Shown piece after piece: positions 7,615 to 16,446 of a stretch of DNA of 55,650 bases. The DNA comes from Noviherbaspirillum malthae (GTDB lineage Bacteria; Pseudomonadota; Gammaproteobacteria; Burkholderiales; Burkholderiaceae_D): contig NZ_JACYXF010000039.1 of assembly GCF_015352985.1 (NCBI RefSeq), positions 1 to 55,650 of the forward strand. Direction: 5' to 3'. The position numbers were made by a program, and so were the translations under genes. The notes under the pieces are model-generated. The model did no database searches and was not told where the DNA came from. It was given only the letters and a program-made list of their open reading frames with translations. Every line of letters starts with the position of its first letter. Position 1 is the first letter of the stretch.

Positions 7615-8943
7615 ATGAAATCCCATACCGCCCTGTCCCCCGATGGACATGTCCCCGCAGTCCCGGTGCAAGTCGATGATTTCGAATCACGCACCTATGC
7701 AAAGGTGGCGCGCCGCCTCATTCCCTTTCTGATGCTGTGCTATCTCGGCGCCTACCTCGACCGCGTCAACGTCGGTTTCGCCAAGCTGCAGATGCTCAAT
7801 GACCTCAAGTGGAGCGACACTGTCTACGGCTTGGGTGCGGGCATCTTCTTCATCGGCTACTTCATCTTCGAAGTGCCGAGCAACATGATCCTGCACAAGT
7901 TCGGCGCGCGGCGCTGGCTGGCCCGCATCATGATCACCTGGGCGATCATCTCCGCCGGTTTCAGCTTCGTATCAACGCCGACGACCTTCTACGTGCTGCG
8001 CTTCCTGCTCGGCGTTGCCGAGGCGGGCTTTGCGCCGGGCGTGATTCTGTACATCACCTACTGGTTTCCAAGCACCCGCCGCGCCAAGATGATGTCCATC
8101 TTCTTCATGGCCATTCCGCTTGCGAGCATCGTCGGCGCGCCCTTGTCCGGATGGATCCTCGGCACATTTTCCGGCACCCACGGCTTGCAGGGATGGCAGT
8201 GGATGTTCATTCTCGAAGCGATACCTTCGCTGGTCCTGGGCATCGCGATTCTCTTCTATCTCGATGACAGCATCGGCGCAGCGAAATGGCTGACCCCTGA
8301 GGAAAAAACTCTCCTGCAGCGCAATATCGCCGACGACGAGAGCGAGAAGGTGTCGCACCACTCCATCGGCGCCTTCCTCGGCGACCGCCGCTTGTGGCTG
8401 CTCACCGCGATCTACTTCTGCATCGTGATGGGCCAGTACGGCATCACGTTCTGGCTGCCGACGATCGTGAAGAACGCCGGCGTGACCAGCATGGTGGCAG
8501 TCGGGATGCTGTCGGCGATTCCTTACATGGTGGCGCTGATTGCGTTGCCGTTCGTCGGCAAGAGCTCGGACCGGACCAAGGCGCGACGCCTGCATTGCGC
8601 CGTGCCGATGCTGGTGGCCGCTGCAGCATTGTTTGCCCTGCCTTTCAGCGGCGGAGTAGCCACCGCGATTGCATTGCTGAGTCTGGCTGCGGCGGGCGCC
8701 ATCTCCGCCACCTCCCAGTTCTGGGCGCTCCCCACTGCATTTTTGGGCGGCATGGCGGCTGCTGCGGGCATTGCAACCATCAACTGCATTGCCAACCTCG
8801 CCGGCTTTTTCTCCCCTTCCATCGTCGGCTGGCTCAACGACGTGACAGGCAAACAGGGGGCGGGCCTGATGTTCACCTCGGCTGCGCTGCTGGCCGGCGT
8901 GGTCCTGGTCTCCTTCGTTCCCGGGAAAATCGTCAACCGCTGA
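7615..8943 (+). CDS. MFS transporter, anion:cation symporter (ACS) family, tartrate/sugar-acid type
   Basis: A 12-helix carrier of 442 residues with the ACS-family hallmarks: YLDRVNVGFAKLQM in helix 1, GAGIFFIGYFIFEVPSN in helix 2, RFLLGVAEAGFAPGVILY in helix 4, YWFPSTRRAKMMS after helix 4, and QFWALPTAFLGGMAAAAGIA late in the protein. Family members move tartrate (TtuB), glucarate, phthalate and similar organic anions with protons across the inner membrane. AGGAG lies before the ATG. It follows the transketolase pair by 134 bases and probably imports the pathway substrate; tartrate is plausible given ttdAB upstream, though the two groups sit on opposite strands. Confidence 0.85.
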   Translation: MKSHTALSPDGHVPAVPVQVDDFESRTYAKVARRLIPFLMLCYLGAYLDRVNVGFAKLQMLNDLKWSDTVYGLGAGIFFIGYFIFEVPSNMILHKFGARRWLARIMITWAIISAGFSFVSTPTTFYVLRFLLGVAEAGFAPGVILYITYWFPSTRRAKMMSIFFMAIPLASIVGAPLSGWILGTFSGTHGLQGWQWMFILEAIPSLVLGIAILFYLDDSIGAAKWLTPEEKTLLQRNIADDESEKVSHHSIGAFLGDRRLWLLTAIYFCIVMGQYGITFWLPTIVKNAGVTSMVAVGMLSAIPYMVALIALPFVGKSSDRTKARRLHCAVPMLVAAAALFALPFSGGVATAIALLSLAAAGAISATSQFWALPTAFLGGMAAAAGIATINCIANLAGFFSPSIVGWLNDVTGKQGAGLMFTSAALLAGVVLVSFVPGKIVNR

Positions 8944-9025
8944 TTGCAGAGCATTGGTAAAAGCCCGCATATCCGGGTAAGGTTATGTGCTCAAAGCATT
9001 CGATGCACACTCCTGCCCGGACACC

Positions 9026-9574
9026 ATGACACTCAAAAAACTCGCCGCTGCCGCAGCCGTACTCGGCGCCTTGCTGGCAACGGCAAGTTACTTCAGCCCC
9101 CACTGGACGATTTACCGCATGCGCGCGGCAATCGAGAAGCGCGACACCAAGGCATTCTCTTCCTACGCCGACTTCCCTTCCTTGCGCGAGAGCTTTCGGC
9201 GCCAGCTCACATCTCCCGCAGCCGATTCCGGCAAGGGCCCGGAAGCCGGCAACGGACTCCTGGACCGGCTTGGCAAGGAAATCACCGGCCTTGTGGCAGG
9301 TCCCATGATCGACACGATAGTACGGCCTGCCGGCGTCATGGAAATGCTCAATATCGGCATACCCGGAATCAGCCGCCAGGTCGTCCAGAGCACCATCACC
9401 CAAGTGCCTGCCGCGGGCGAGACCATGCCGGAAATGAGCATCGCCTATGACGGCTGGAACCGTGTCGTCTTCCGGGATGCCCGCGTCCCGAGTCATGAGG
9501 GAAGCTTCGTATTGGTCCGTGCCGGGCTGTGGAGCTGGAGACTTGCGGAGGTGGAGCTGCCGCGGCAGCGCTGA
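9026..9574 (+). CDS. DUF2939-type exported protein
   Basis: A protein of 182 residues with an N-terminal membrane or signal segment (about 4-24, LKKLAAAAAVLGALLATASY). It is followed by PHWTIYRMRAAIEKRDTKAF, a pattern typical of DUF2939 proteins, whose function is unknown. The body ends WRLAEVELP. The start is ATG 9026; a TTG-type start further left would add unrelated residues. It stands alone between the MFS gene and a metallo-hydrolase on the same strand. The protein is probably anchored in the inner membrane with its body in the periplasm. Confidence 0.6.
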   Translation: MTLKKLAAAAAVLGALLATASYFSPHWTIYRMRAAIEKRDTKAFSSYADFPSLRESFRRQLTSPAADSGKGPEAGNGLLDRLGKEITGLVAGPMIDTIVRPAGVMEMLNIGIPGISRQVVQSTITQVPAAGETMPEMSIAYDGWNRVVFRDARVPSHEGSFVLVRAGLWSWRLAEVELPRQR

Positions 9575-9698
9575 AGCCAGGTCGCGGGAGAGGTCGGAAC
9601 GGGCCAGAGCATAACTTCAGGACTCAGGCTTGATCCTCGGCCAGCACTGCAGCGCCGGACGCCATATACTGTCTCGCGCTTATTTGCGACCCGACGAT

Positions 9699-10820
9699 AT
9701 GAAATCTCTCATCCTGACCTCCGCGTTCCTGCTTGTTGCCGCCACGTCCGCATGCACCAACATCAATCCGCACTACGACGCCGCCAAGCCGCATCACACG
9801 GCGGATGGGTTCAAGAACAACTATCCGCCGAATCCGGCTTATCGGCGTCCGGAAGTCGGCTTCTTCGAAGGCTGGATGACGCGGATCAGGAACTGGACGA
9901 GTTCCGGCGACCAGCGCGCGCCGGCCGCGCCGATACACGGCATCGCACCCGACCTGGCTTTCATTCGCGGCAATCCGGGCGAAGCGGCGTTGACCTGGAT
10001 AGGCCATGCGACCTTTCTGTATCAAACGGGCACCGGGATCAATATCCTCACCGATCCTGTGTTCGAGGACCGCGCGTCGCCGGTCAGCTTTGCCGGTCCG
10101 AAACGGCACCAGCCGCCGGGCTTGGCGCTTTCCGCCCTGCCTCGCATCGATGTCGTCCTGATCAGCCATTCCCATTACGACCACCTGTCGATCGACTCCC
10201 TGCGCGCGCTGTGGCGCCAGCAAGGCGGTCCGCCGCTTCTGGTGGCGCCGCTCGGCGTGGATATCTGGCTGGAGAAACATATTACCGGCGGCGACCGGTC
10301 GAGGATCGTCAAGCTGGACTGGTGGGACAAGACATCCATTCAAGGCATGGACGTGCATTTGCTCCCGGTGCATCACTGGTCCTCGCGTACGCCCTGGGAC
10401 CGCGATGCCAGCCTGTGGGGAGCCTTCGCGCTCAAGACGCCGACATCGTCCTTTTTCTTCTCGGGCGACCTGGGTTATTCAAAAGACATCGAGGATATCG
10501 CGGCGCGCTTCAACGGTTTCGACCTTGCCGCCATCGGCATCGGTGCCTACCAGCCGATCTGGTATCGCAATTCCCACGTCAGCCCGGACGAAGCGGTCAG
10601 GATCCACCGCGAACTCAGGATCAGGCGCAGCGTAGGCATGCACTGGGGTACCTTCCCCATGGGCCAGGAGCGCCTTGACCAGGCGCCCATCGATCTCGCC
10701 CAGGCACGCCGCGACCAGGGAGTGCCGGATGACGAATTCATCGTACTCCGGCACGGCGAAACCTTCCTGCCGGCTGCAAACATCAGGCGCCATGCCGGAC
10801 AGCAGAGCCCGGCGCAGTGA
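9699..10820 (+). CDS. Metallo-beta-lactamase-fold hydrolase, NAPE-PLD/UlaG-like, putative lipoprotein
   Basis: A protein of 373 residues. The start ATG 9699 gives a lipoprotein-like leader (MKSLILTSAFLLVAATSAC), although the lipobox TSAC is atypical. The body is a metallo-beta-lactamase fold: TWIGHATFLYQ, ILTDPVFEDRASP, the zinc-binding ISHSHYDHLS, VHHWSSR, FFFSGDLGYS and a final GMHWGTF. The PxGxKRHQPPG stretch and WWDKTSIQGMDVHLLPVHHWSSR resemble N-acyl-phosphatidylethanolamine phospholipase D-type enzymes. It is probably an exported metal-dependent hydrolase with a lipid-like or phosphodiester substrate; the substrate is not established. A frame extending left to 9630 has no leader and is less likely. 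Confidence 0.75.
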   Translation: MKSLILTSAFLLVAATSACTNINPHYDAAKPHHTADGFKNNYPPNPAYRRPEVGFFEGWMTRIRNWTSSGDQRAPAAPIHGIAPDLAFIRGNPGEAALTWIGHATFLYQTGTGINILTDPVFEDRASPVSFAGPKRHQPPGLALSALPRIDVVLISHSHYDHLSIDSLRALWRQQGGPPLLVAPLGVDIWLEKHITGGDRSRIVKLDWWDKTSIQGMDVHLLPVHHWSSRTPWDRDASLWGAFALKTPTSSFFFSGDLGYSKDIEDIAARFNGFDLAAIGIGAYQPIWYRNSHVSPDEAVRIHRELRIRRSVGMHWGTFPMGQERLDQAPIDLAQARRDQGVPDDEFIVLRHGETFLPAANIRRHAGQQSPAQ

Positions 10821-10843
10821 CGCTGATGCAAACCTGCCAACCC

Positions 10844-11260
10844 TTACTGGATTGCCAGCAGTTCCACTTCGAAATTGAGATCGCTGTTGGGCGGAATCAC
10901 GCCGCCTGCGCCGCGCGCGCCGTATGCGGTTTTTGACGGGCAGAACAGCTTGGCCTTTTCCCCGACGTTCAGCTTCTGGACACCCTGCGTCCAGCAGGGA
11001 ATGACGCCGGACAAGGGGAAAGTGGCGGGCTCCCCTCGCTTGTAGGAGCTGTCGAACTCGGTGCCGTTCTGCAGCGTGCCGCGGTAATGCACCTTCACCA
11101 CATCGGAAGCCTTCGGACTCGGGCCCTTGGCCGTCTTGATTTTCTGAACCTTGACGCCGGATTCCAGCGTTTCCACCGGGGCGTCTGCGGCGCTTGCAAG
11201 GATGGGGGCGGTGCCGGCTGCCATGATCATGACGGCGAGAAGGGCTGACTGTGTTTTCAT
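10844..11260 (-). CDS. FKBP-type peptidyl-prolyl cis-trans isomerase, exported
   Basis: A protein of 138 residues with a Sec signal peptide (about 1-25, ending ASAADA) and a single FKBP domain: VVKVHYRGTLQNGTEFDSSY, FPLSGVIPCWTQGVQ, KLFCPSKTAYGARGAGGVIPP and NFEVELLAIQ. The aromatic pocket residues (Y, F, D, W, Y) of the isomerase site are present. It lacks the N-terminal dimerisation domain of FkpA, so it is the short periplasmic type that assists folding of envelope proteins. Two cysteines (IPCW and FCPS) are close in sequence and could pair in the periplasm. It is convergent with the metallo-hydrolase gene. Confidence 0.88.
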   Translation of the reverse strand: MKTQSALLAVMIMAAGTAPILASAADAPVETLESGVKVQKIKTAKGPSPKASDVVKVHYRGTLQNGTEFDSSYKRGEPATFPLSGVIPCWTQGVQKLNVGEKAKLFCPSKTAYGARGAGGVIPPNSDLNFEVELLAIQ

Positions 11261-11442
11261 GAGAGGTTCCAGTAAAAAGCGGGAAACCGAAACCTAGCAG
11301 AGTGGGCAGCATGCTGCAACGTCTATCGGTTCGCAGAGATTCACAAGCCTTATTTCTCTCCATCACCACTTGAAATTGGGAATGTTGCGAGGGCAGGCCT
11401 ACATTGTCTTCAACAGCAGAGGACATTACGAAAGGAAAAGCC

Positions 11443-11604
11443 ATGACAACGCTCGCACTCAATGCCGCAAACCGCTCCTTCGCCTTTCTGGGCAGCTTCA
11501 TGGACGCACTGGACAAAGCCATCACCATGGCGAGAGCCGTTCACCACGACAGCCCCAGCGAAGCAGACATGCACAAAGTACGCGCCATCGCGGAAACCAT
11601 CTGA
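11443..11604 (+). CDS. Small protein of 53 residues, unknown function
   Basis: ATG 11443 follows AAAGGAAA at normal spacing and opens a 53-codon frame. The product is MTTLALNAANRSFAFLGSFM through to a C-terminal ADMHKVRAIAETI, with an amphipathic N-terminal half and a charged tail. It has no signal peptide or clear membrane span. It sits alone between the divergent FKBP gene and the ECF41 module, and a hairpin with T-run follows at 11646. The good ribosome-binding site and the terminator support a real gene. I do not recognise a family. Confidence 0.55.
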   Translation: MTTLALNAANRSFAFLGSFMDALDKAITMARAVHHDSPSEADMHKVRAIAETI

Positions 11605-11645
11605 GAATTATTCCGGCATCGGCCGGCACGACCGGCAACCTCCCG

Positions 11646-11686
11646 CAAGGCCCGTCGACCGCAAGGTCCGCGGGCCCTTGTCTTTT
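11646..11686 (+). terminator. Intrinsic terminator-like hairpin after the 53-aa gene
   Basis: CAAGGCCCG (11646-11654) pairs with CGGGCCCTTG (11671-11680) with one bulged C, and TCTTTT follows at 11681-11686. It lies 42 bases after the stop of the small gene. Apart from this hairpin and the ECF41 promoter further right, the gap 11605-12001 shows no gene. Confidence 0.45.
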
Positions 11687-11911
11687 GCAGGCGGCCAGGG
11701 TTGCTTCTACCAGACGGCTTCCTTGTCCCTTTCCTTCACATCAACCGACATTCACGGGCTGAGATCTGGTTCGTTCCGGCGCGGATGCAATATCCATAGC
11801 CGCCATGCGAACCGGCAAATGGCTCCCGCATTCATTTCCCCTATCATTGCGGCATCGGGCGCGGCAACGTGCATTCCCGCCGGACAGATTTTCAAGACTT
11901 TTTGTTCAATC

Positions 11912-11938
11912 TGTCACAACAACGGCAGCTTGCCCGTC
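11912..11938 (+). promoter_or_regulatory. ECF41-type sigma-factor promoter
   Basis: TGTCACA (11912-11918) and CGTC (11935-11938) are separated by exactly 16 bases. This equals the published promoter consensus for ECF41 sigma factors, TGTCACA-N16-CGTC. It points toward the carboxymuconolactone-decarboxylase-like gene, whose start is 64 bases beyond the -10, and the second gene of that operon is an ECF41 sigma factor. Autoregulation by that sigma factor is the natural reading. Confidence 0.85.
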
Positions 11939-12001
11939 TAGTCTTCGAAGGCAGCGCATTGGACGCCTGCCTGCTTAACCATAAAGCCAGAAAGGACTGC
12001 C

Positions 12002-12466
12002 ATGCCGCACACCGCCCGCATTTCCATCGTCAAGCACGCCCCGGCCAACTTCAAGGCCCTGATCAACCTGTCGGCTTCGGTCAAGCAGAGTTCGCTCGGC
12101 GAAAGGCTGGTTGAACTTGTCAATCTGCGCATTTCGCAGATCAACGGCTGCGGTTTCTGCATCGACATGCACTGGCGCGACCTGATCCGACAGGGCGCCG
12201 ATCCGCGCCACCTCAATACCGTCGCAGCATGGCGCGAATCGCCCTTCTTCAGCGAGCGCGAAGCCGCGGCGCTGCGCTGGGCCGAAATCGTCAACGCCCA
12301 GCCGCATGCCGATGCCAGCGACGCGGAATTCGCAAGGGTGCGCGAGTATTTTTCGGAAACCGAAGTCGTAGAGCTGTGCTACGCGGTGGGCACGATCAAA
12401 GCCTGGAACATGCTGAACCTGAGCCTGCGCAATCCGGTGCCGGAAGTCCCCGCCCCGGGATTCTGA
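12002..12466 (+). CDS. Carboxymuconolactone decarboxylase/AhpD-like protein of an ECF41 module
   Basis: A protein of 154 residues with the AhpD-like motif NGCGFCIDMH (Cys50, Cys53, His57), preceded by LGERLVELVNLRISQI and followed by ERWAE-type helices (ALRWAEIVNAQ) and VVELCYAVGTIKAWNMLNL. Such proteins act as thiol peroxidase-like or alkylhydroperoxidase-like redox proteins in the cytoplasm. Genes of this family are the most frequent partners of ECF41 sigma factors, and here the sigma gene follows with a one-base TGATG overlap. An ECF41 promoter lies upstream, so the gene is probably the main target of its own sigma factor. The real substrate is not known for this group. Confidence 0.88.
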   Translation: MPHTARISIVKHAPANFKALINLSASVKQSSLGERLVELVNLRISQINGCGFCIDMHWRDLIRQGADPRHLNTVAAWRESPFFSEREAAALRWAEIVNAQPHADASDAEFARVREYFSETEVVELCYAVGTIKAWNMLNLSLRNPVPEVPAPGF

Positions 12467-13392
12467 TGGACGCCGGGCACGACAGGGAAGCGGCGATGAA
12501 CGGGCACAACGATGATGCCGGAGCCGAGGAAGTCTTCGCGGGACTGCGTACGCGCCTGTTCTCGACCGCCTACCGCATGCTGGGTTCGCGCGCCGACGCG
12601 GATGATGTCGTTCAGGATGCCTGGTTGCGCTGGCAGGACGCCGATCATGCCAGCCTGCGGTCGGCGGAAGCCTGGCTAATCACGGTCACCACCCGTCTTG
12701 CCCTCGACCGGCTGCGCGAACGCAAGGCCGAAAGGGAAAGCTATCCCGGATCGTGGCTGCCGGAGCCCCTGGTCGAGATGGACGAGAATACGCCGGAGTC
12801 GGCGGCGGAACTGGCAAGTGATGTTTCGCTCGCCCTGCTCTGGACGCTCGAACGCCTGAGCGCGGACGAGCGCGCCGCCTTTCTCCTGCGGCAGGCTTTC
12901 GACCAGGACTACGGCGACATCGCTGCCCTGCTCGGCAAGAGCGAAGCAAGCTGCCGCCAGCTCGTGCATCGTGCTCAGGAAAAGGTGCGCGAGGAACGGC
13001 CGCGCTTCCAGCCTTCGCCGGACGCGCACCGCGCTCTGATCGGCGCTTTCATGCAGGCAGCCGGGCGCGGCGACCGTGAAGCGATGAAAGCGCTGCTTGC
13101 ATCCGATGTCGCCCTGGTCAGCGACGGCGGCGGCAAGATGCCGTCATTCCATCGCGTGCTGCATGGCGCGGGTCGCATCGCCGGACTGTTCTGGGCGGTT
13201 GAGCACAAGCACCCAGGAGGCGTGCACTACCGGATGGCACGGATCAACGGTGAGCCGGGGTTGCTGCGTTACATCGATGGCCTGCTGGAGTCGATCCAGT
13301 CCTTTAGTATTCACGATAGCAGGATCACCTCGGTATTTGTCGTGCGCAACCCGGACAAGCTGGGCAGTGCCCCGAAACAACTCCTGGTGTAA
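12466..13392 (+). CDS. ECF41-family RNA polymerase sigma factor with SnoaL-like C-terminal domain
   Basis: A protein of 308 residues (298 if it starts at the ATG at 12496). It has sigma region 2 (LFSTAYRMLGSRADADDVVQ, DAWLRW), region 4 (LSADERAAFLLRQAF, YGDIAALLGKSEASCRQLV) and a C-terminal SnoaL-like domain. The ECF41 signatures are all visible: WLPEP at 97-101 in the linker, DGGGK at 220-224 and NPDKL at 295-299. In studied members this C-terminal domain controls activity in place of an anti-sigma factor. The start is translationally coupled to the preceding gene. The protein should recognise the promoter at 11912-11938. Confidence 0.93.
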   Translation: MDAGHDREAAMNGHNDDAGAEEVFAGLRTRLFSTAYRMLGSRADADDVVQDAWLRWQDADHASLRSAEAWLITVTTRLALDRLRERKAERESYPGSWLPEPLVEMDENTPESAAELASDVSLALLWTLERLSADERAAFLLRQAFDQDYGDIAALLGKSEASCRQLVHRAQEKVREERPRFQPSPDAHRALIGAFMQAAGRGDREAMKALLASDVALVSDGGGKMPSFHRVLHGAGRIAGLFWAVEHKHPGGVHYRMARINGEPGLLRYIDGLLESIQSFSIHDSRITSVFVVRNPDKLGSAPKQLLV

Positions 13393-13533
13393 ACAGCATG
13401 CAATCTCAGGATGTATCCAATGGTCCAGCATGGGCAGTATTGCTTGAGAGAGGTCAAAAGTCTGTACTTATATTGAACAATTCCCAACTAGACATATCAA
13501 TAGGCTTCTGCGTCTGGTTTATTGGATTATTTA

Positions 13534-13827
13534 ATGGAAGAACACGCTGAAAATTACCGAGTCTATGATCCAAACCGCCTTCTCGACCGTGTGCGTGAAA
13601 CCTTGCACCTGGCAAACGATGCGGCGCTTGCTCGCACGCTTCAGGTGCGCCCGCCCGTCCTGAGCAAGATACGGCACCGCCGCACTCCCGTCAGCGCCTC
13701 GCTCCTAATCCGCATTCATGAAGAAACGAACCTGAGCATCGCCGAACTGAGGGAAATGCTCGGCGACCGTCGGCAAAAGTTTCGAGTCACCGATGCCTAT
13801 ATCAAGGTCAGCCCGCTGCAGCAGTGA
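13534..13827 (+). CDS. Small helix-turn-helix protein of unknown function
   Basis: A protein of 97 residues from ATG 13534. Residues 12-75 form an XRE/Cro-like fold: NRLLDRVRETLHLANDAALA, then RTLQVRPPVLSKIRHRRTPV as the likely recognition helix, then LLIRIHEETNLSIAELREML. A TTG at 13522 would extend it by four codons. The tail VTDAYIKVSPLQQ is outside the fold. Single-domain repressor-like proteins of this kind are common in Oxalobacteraceae-type genomes, and their targets are unknown. It lies alone, with no clear operon partner, between the ECF41 module and DNA polymerase II. Confidence 0.65.
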   Translation: MEEHAENYRVYDPNRLLDRVRETLHLANDAALARTLQVRPPVLSKIRHRRTPVSASLLIRIHEETNLSIAELREMLGDRRQKFRVTDAYIKVSPLQQ

Positions 13828-14028
13828 GAAGGCGACATGCCGGTTCTGCTGCTTTCGGTAACATTCGACATGCCAAATCAGTTCCACGTAGATTTTCCGC
13901 CTTAGCCTCCGTCCCTGTTCCCAAGGTAAAGAAACCCTTCCTTACTGAATCATAAACCGGTCACATGGTTTAAGATGCCTGGTGTCATTATTGCCTTCAT
14001 GCAGCTGCATGGAGGTAGCACGAATTGC

Positions 14029-16446
14029 ATGATTCCGGGAGGGTGCTTTGAACACGGCGGGCGGGTGGAACTGATACAGGGACTAGGGTTTCTCCTGACC
14101 CGGCATTGGCGCGATACGGCTGCCGGCACCGAGGTGGATTTTTGGGTGGCAACCGAGGACGGTCCCCGACACCTTCGCTTGCCGTTTCAGGTTTCGGTCG
14201 CTTTCATACCGGCGGAACAGGGGCAACAGGCGGAAGCGGTATTGCAGGGAGAGCGCGCATGGGAACTGCGCCCTCTTGCGCTTCGCGATTTCCAGCGCCG
14301 CCCGGTGCTCGGGCTGTACTGCCGCCAGTATCGCCATCTGCTCAAGCTCGAGAAACGCTTGCGCGACAGCGGCATCGACGTCTATGAAGCCGATGTCCGC
14401 CCGCCGGAGCGCTATCTGATGGAGCGTTTCATCACAGGACCCGTGGCCTTCGGCGGCCGCCCTTCCAAGATTGAAGATCGCAGCGGACCGCTGCTCGATT
14501 GCCATTTAAAGCCGGCAGGCGGATACCGTCCCTCCCTGCGTACGGTGTCGCTCGATATCGAAACGAGCGCTCAGGGCGACCTTTACTCCATTGCACTCGA
14601 AGGCTGTGGCCAGCGCCAGGTCTACATGCTGGGACTGGCCAGCGGCATGCAGGATGCCCTGGATTTCGAGCTGGAATACTGCGGCAGCCGATCGCAGATG
14701 CTGGAACGCCTGAACGGCTGGATGGAACGTCACGATCCCGACGCCATCATCGGCTGGAACCTCGTGCAGTTCGACCTGCGCATTCTGCAGCAGCATGCCG
14801 ACAGTCTTCACGTGCCCTTGCGGTTCGGGCGCGACGGCAGCGCGCTCGGCTGGCGCGAACACGGAGGCAAGGGCCAGCATTACTTCGCCTCGGCGGCCGG
14901 GCGGCTGATCATCGACGGCATCGAAGCGCTCAAGTCGGCGTCATGGAATTTTCCTTCGTTCAGCCTGGAGCATGTGTCGCAGACGCTGCTGGGCGAAGGC
15001 AAGTCCATCGACAATCCCTATGAGCGCATGGCTGAGATCGACAGGCGCTTCGCCGAAGACAAGCTCGCCCTGGCGCGCTACAACCTGAAGGACTGCGAGC
15101 TGGTGACGCGCATCTTCGACAAGACGAGGCTGATGAGCTTCCTGCTTGAACGCGCCAGCGTCACCGGGCTGGCCATCGACCGCAGCGGCGGCTCGGTGGC
15201 CGCGTTCGAGCATTTGTACATGCCGATGATGCATCGCCGGGGTTACGTCGCGCCGAGCCTGGGAGATGTCGCGGGCGAGAACAGCCCGGGCGGCTTCGTG
15301 ATGGATTCGCGCTCCGGCCTGTATGACTCGGTGCTGGTGCTCGACTATAAAAGCCTGTATCCCTCCATCATCCGCACCTTCCTGATCGACCCGGTCGGCC
15401 TGGTGGAAGGATTGCATCATGCGGACGAGGCGGCTACGGTGCAGGGCTTCCGAGGTGCGCGCTTTTCCCGGGACAAGCACTGCCTGCCCTCCATCGTGCG
15501 CCAGATCTGGCAAGAGCGGGAAGCCGCCAAGCGCGACGGCAATGCGCCGCTGTCGCAAGCCTTGAAAATCATCATGAACGCTTTCTACGGCGTGCTGGGA
15601 TCGAGCGGCTGCCGCTTCTTCGATCCGCGCCTCGCTTCGTCGATCACGATGCGCGGTCACGAGATCATGCGCCGCACGCGCAGGCTGATCGAGGAACGGG
15701 GCTATGAGGTGATCTATGGTGACACCGACTCCCTGTTTGTCCGGCTCCCGCATGCGCATACGAACGAGGCGGCGGCCATCGTTGCCGATGCGCTGGTCAA
15801 GCATGTCAACCAGTGGTGGGAATGTCACCTGCGAGAGGACTTCGGACTGGCAAGCGCGCTTGAACTCGAATTCGATACTCACTACCGCAGGTTTCTGATG
15901 CCGACCATCCGCGGCTCGGAGGAAGGCAGCAAGAAGCGTTACGCAGGTCTTGTTGCCAAGCCGGACGGCACTGAAGAGACCGTCTTCAAGGGACTGGAAT
16001 CGGTGCGCACCGACTGGACGCCGCTCGCACAGCAATTCCAGCAGGCGCTATACCTGCGCATCTTCAAGGGCGAGCCCTACCGCGACTACGTGCGCGACTA
16101 TGTCGGCCGTACGGTCAGCGGCGAATTCGACGCACTGCTTGTGTACCGCAAGCGGCTGCGCCGTCCGCTGGACGAATACGAGCGCAACCTGCCTCCCCAT
16201 GTGCGCGCCGCACGCATGGCCGACGACTACAACCTGCGCCACGGCCGGCCCCGGCAGTATCAGAACGGCGGCTGGATACGCTACGTGATGACCACCGCAG
16301 GCCCGGAACCGCTGGAGACGCAGCGCTCGCCCATCGACTACGACCACTACCTGACGCGCCAGCTGCAGCCGGTGGCCGATGCGATCCTGCCGTTCGTCGA
16401 TGATGATTTCACGATGCTGACGAGCCGGCAGCATATTTTGTTCTGA
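14029..16446 (+). CDS. polB: DNA polymerase II (family B)
   Basis: A protein of 805 residues that follows E. coli PolB from GFLLTRHWRDT to the C-terminus. The 3'-5' exonuclease has DIET at 176-179 and NLVQFDLR, and the polymerase has motif A DYKSLYPSI (from 439), motif B KIIMNAFYG (513-521) and motif C YGDTDS (563-568). All catalytic aspartates are present, so it should be active in replication restart and translesion or repair synthesis. ATG 14029 was chosen because GGAGGT lies 12 bases upstream; the frame opens 18 codons earlier, and the first 14-16 residues have no E. coli counterpart. I saw no LexA-type CTGT-N8-ACAG box upstream, so SOS control is not supported. Confidence 0.95.
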   Translation: MIPGGCFEHGGRVELIQGLGFLLTRHWRDTAAGTEVDFWVATEDGPRHLRLPFQVSVAFIPAEQGQQAEAVLQGERAWELRPLALRDFQRRPVLGLYCRQYRHLLKLEKRLRDSGIDVYEADVRPPERYLMERFITGPVAFGGRPSKIEDRSGPLLDCHLKPAGGYRPSLRTVSLDIETSAQGDLYSIALEGCGQRQVYMLGLASGMQDALDFELEYCGSRSQMLERLNGWMERHDPDAIIGWNLVQFDLRILQQHADSLHVPLRFGRDGSALGWREHGGKGQHYFASAAGRLIIDGIEALKSASWNFPSFSLEHVSQTLLGEGKSIDNPYERMAEIDRRFAEDKLALARYNLKDCELVTRIFDKTRLMSFLLERASVTGLAIDRSGGSVAAFEHLYMPMMHRRGYVAPSLGDVAGENSPGGFVMDSRSGLYDSVLVLDYKSLYPSIIRTFLIDPVGLVEGLHHADEAATVQGFRGARFSRDKHCLPSIVRQIWQEREAAKRDGNAPLSQALKIIMNAFYGVLGSSGCRFFDPRLASSITMRGHEIMRRTRRLIEERGYEVIYGDTDSLFVRLPHAHTNEAAAIVADALVKHVNQWWECHLREDFGLASALELEFDTHYRRFLMPTIRGSEEGSKKRYAGLVAKPDGTEETVFKGLESVRTDWTPLAQQFQQALYLRIFKGEPYRDYVRDYVGRTVSGEFDALLVYRKRLRRPLDEYERNLPPHVRAARMADDYNLRHGRPRQYQNGGWIRYVMTTAGPEPLETQRSPIDYDHYLTRQLQPVADAILPFVDDDFTMLTSRQHILF

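Noticed and set aside
13828..14028. AAACC/GGTTT inverted repeat upstream of polB as a possible LexA box
   Set aside because: It does not match CTGT-N8-ACAG, and the spacing is different; SOS control is not supported.
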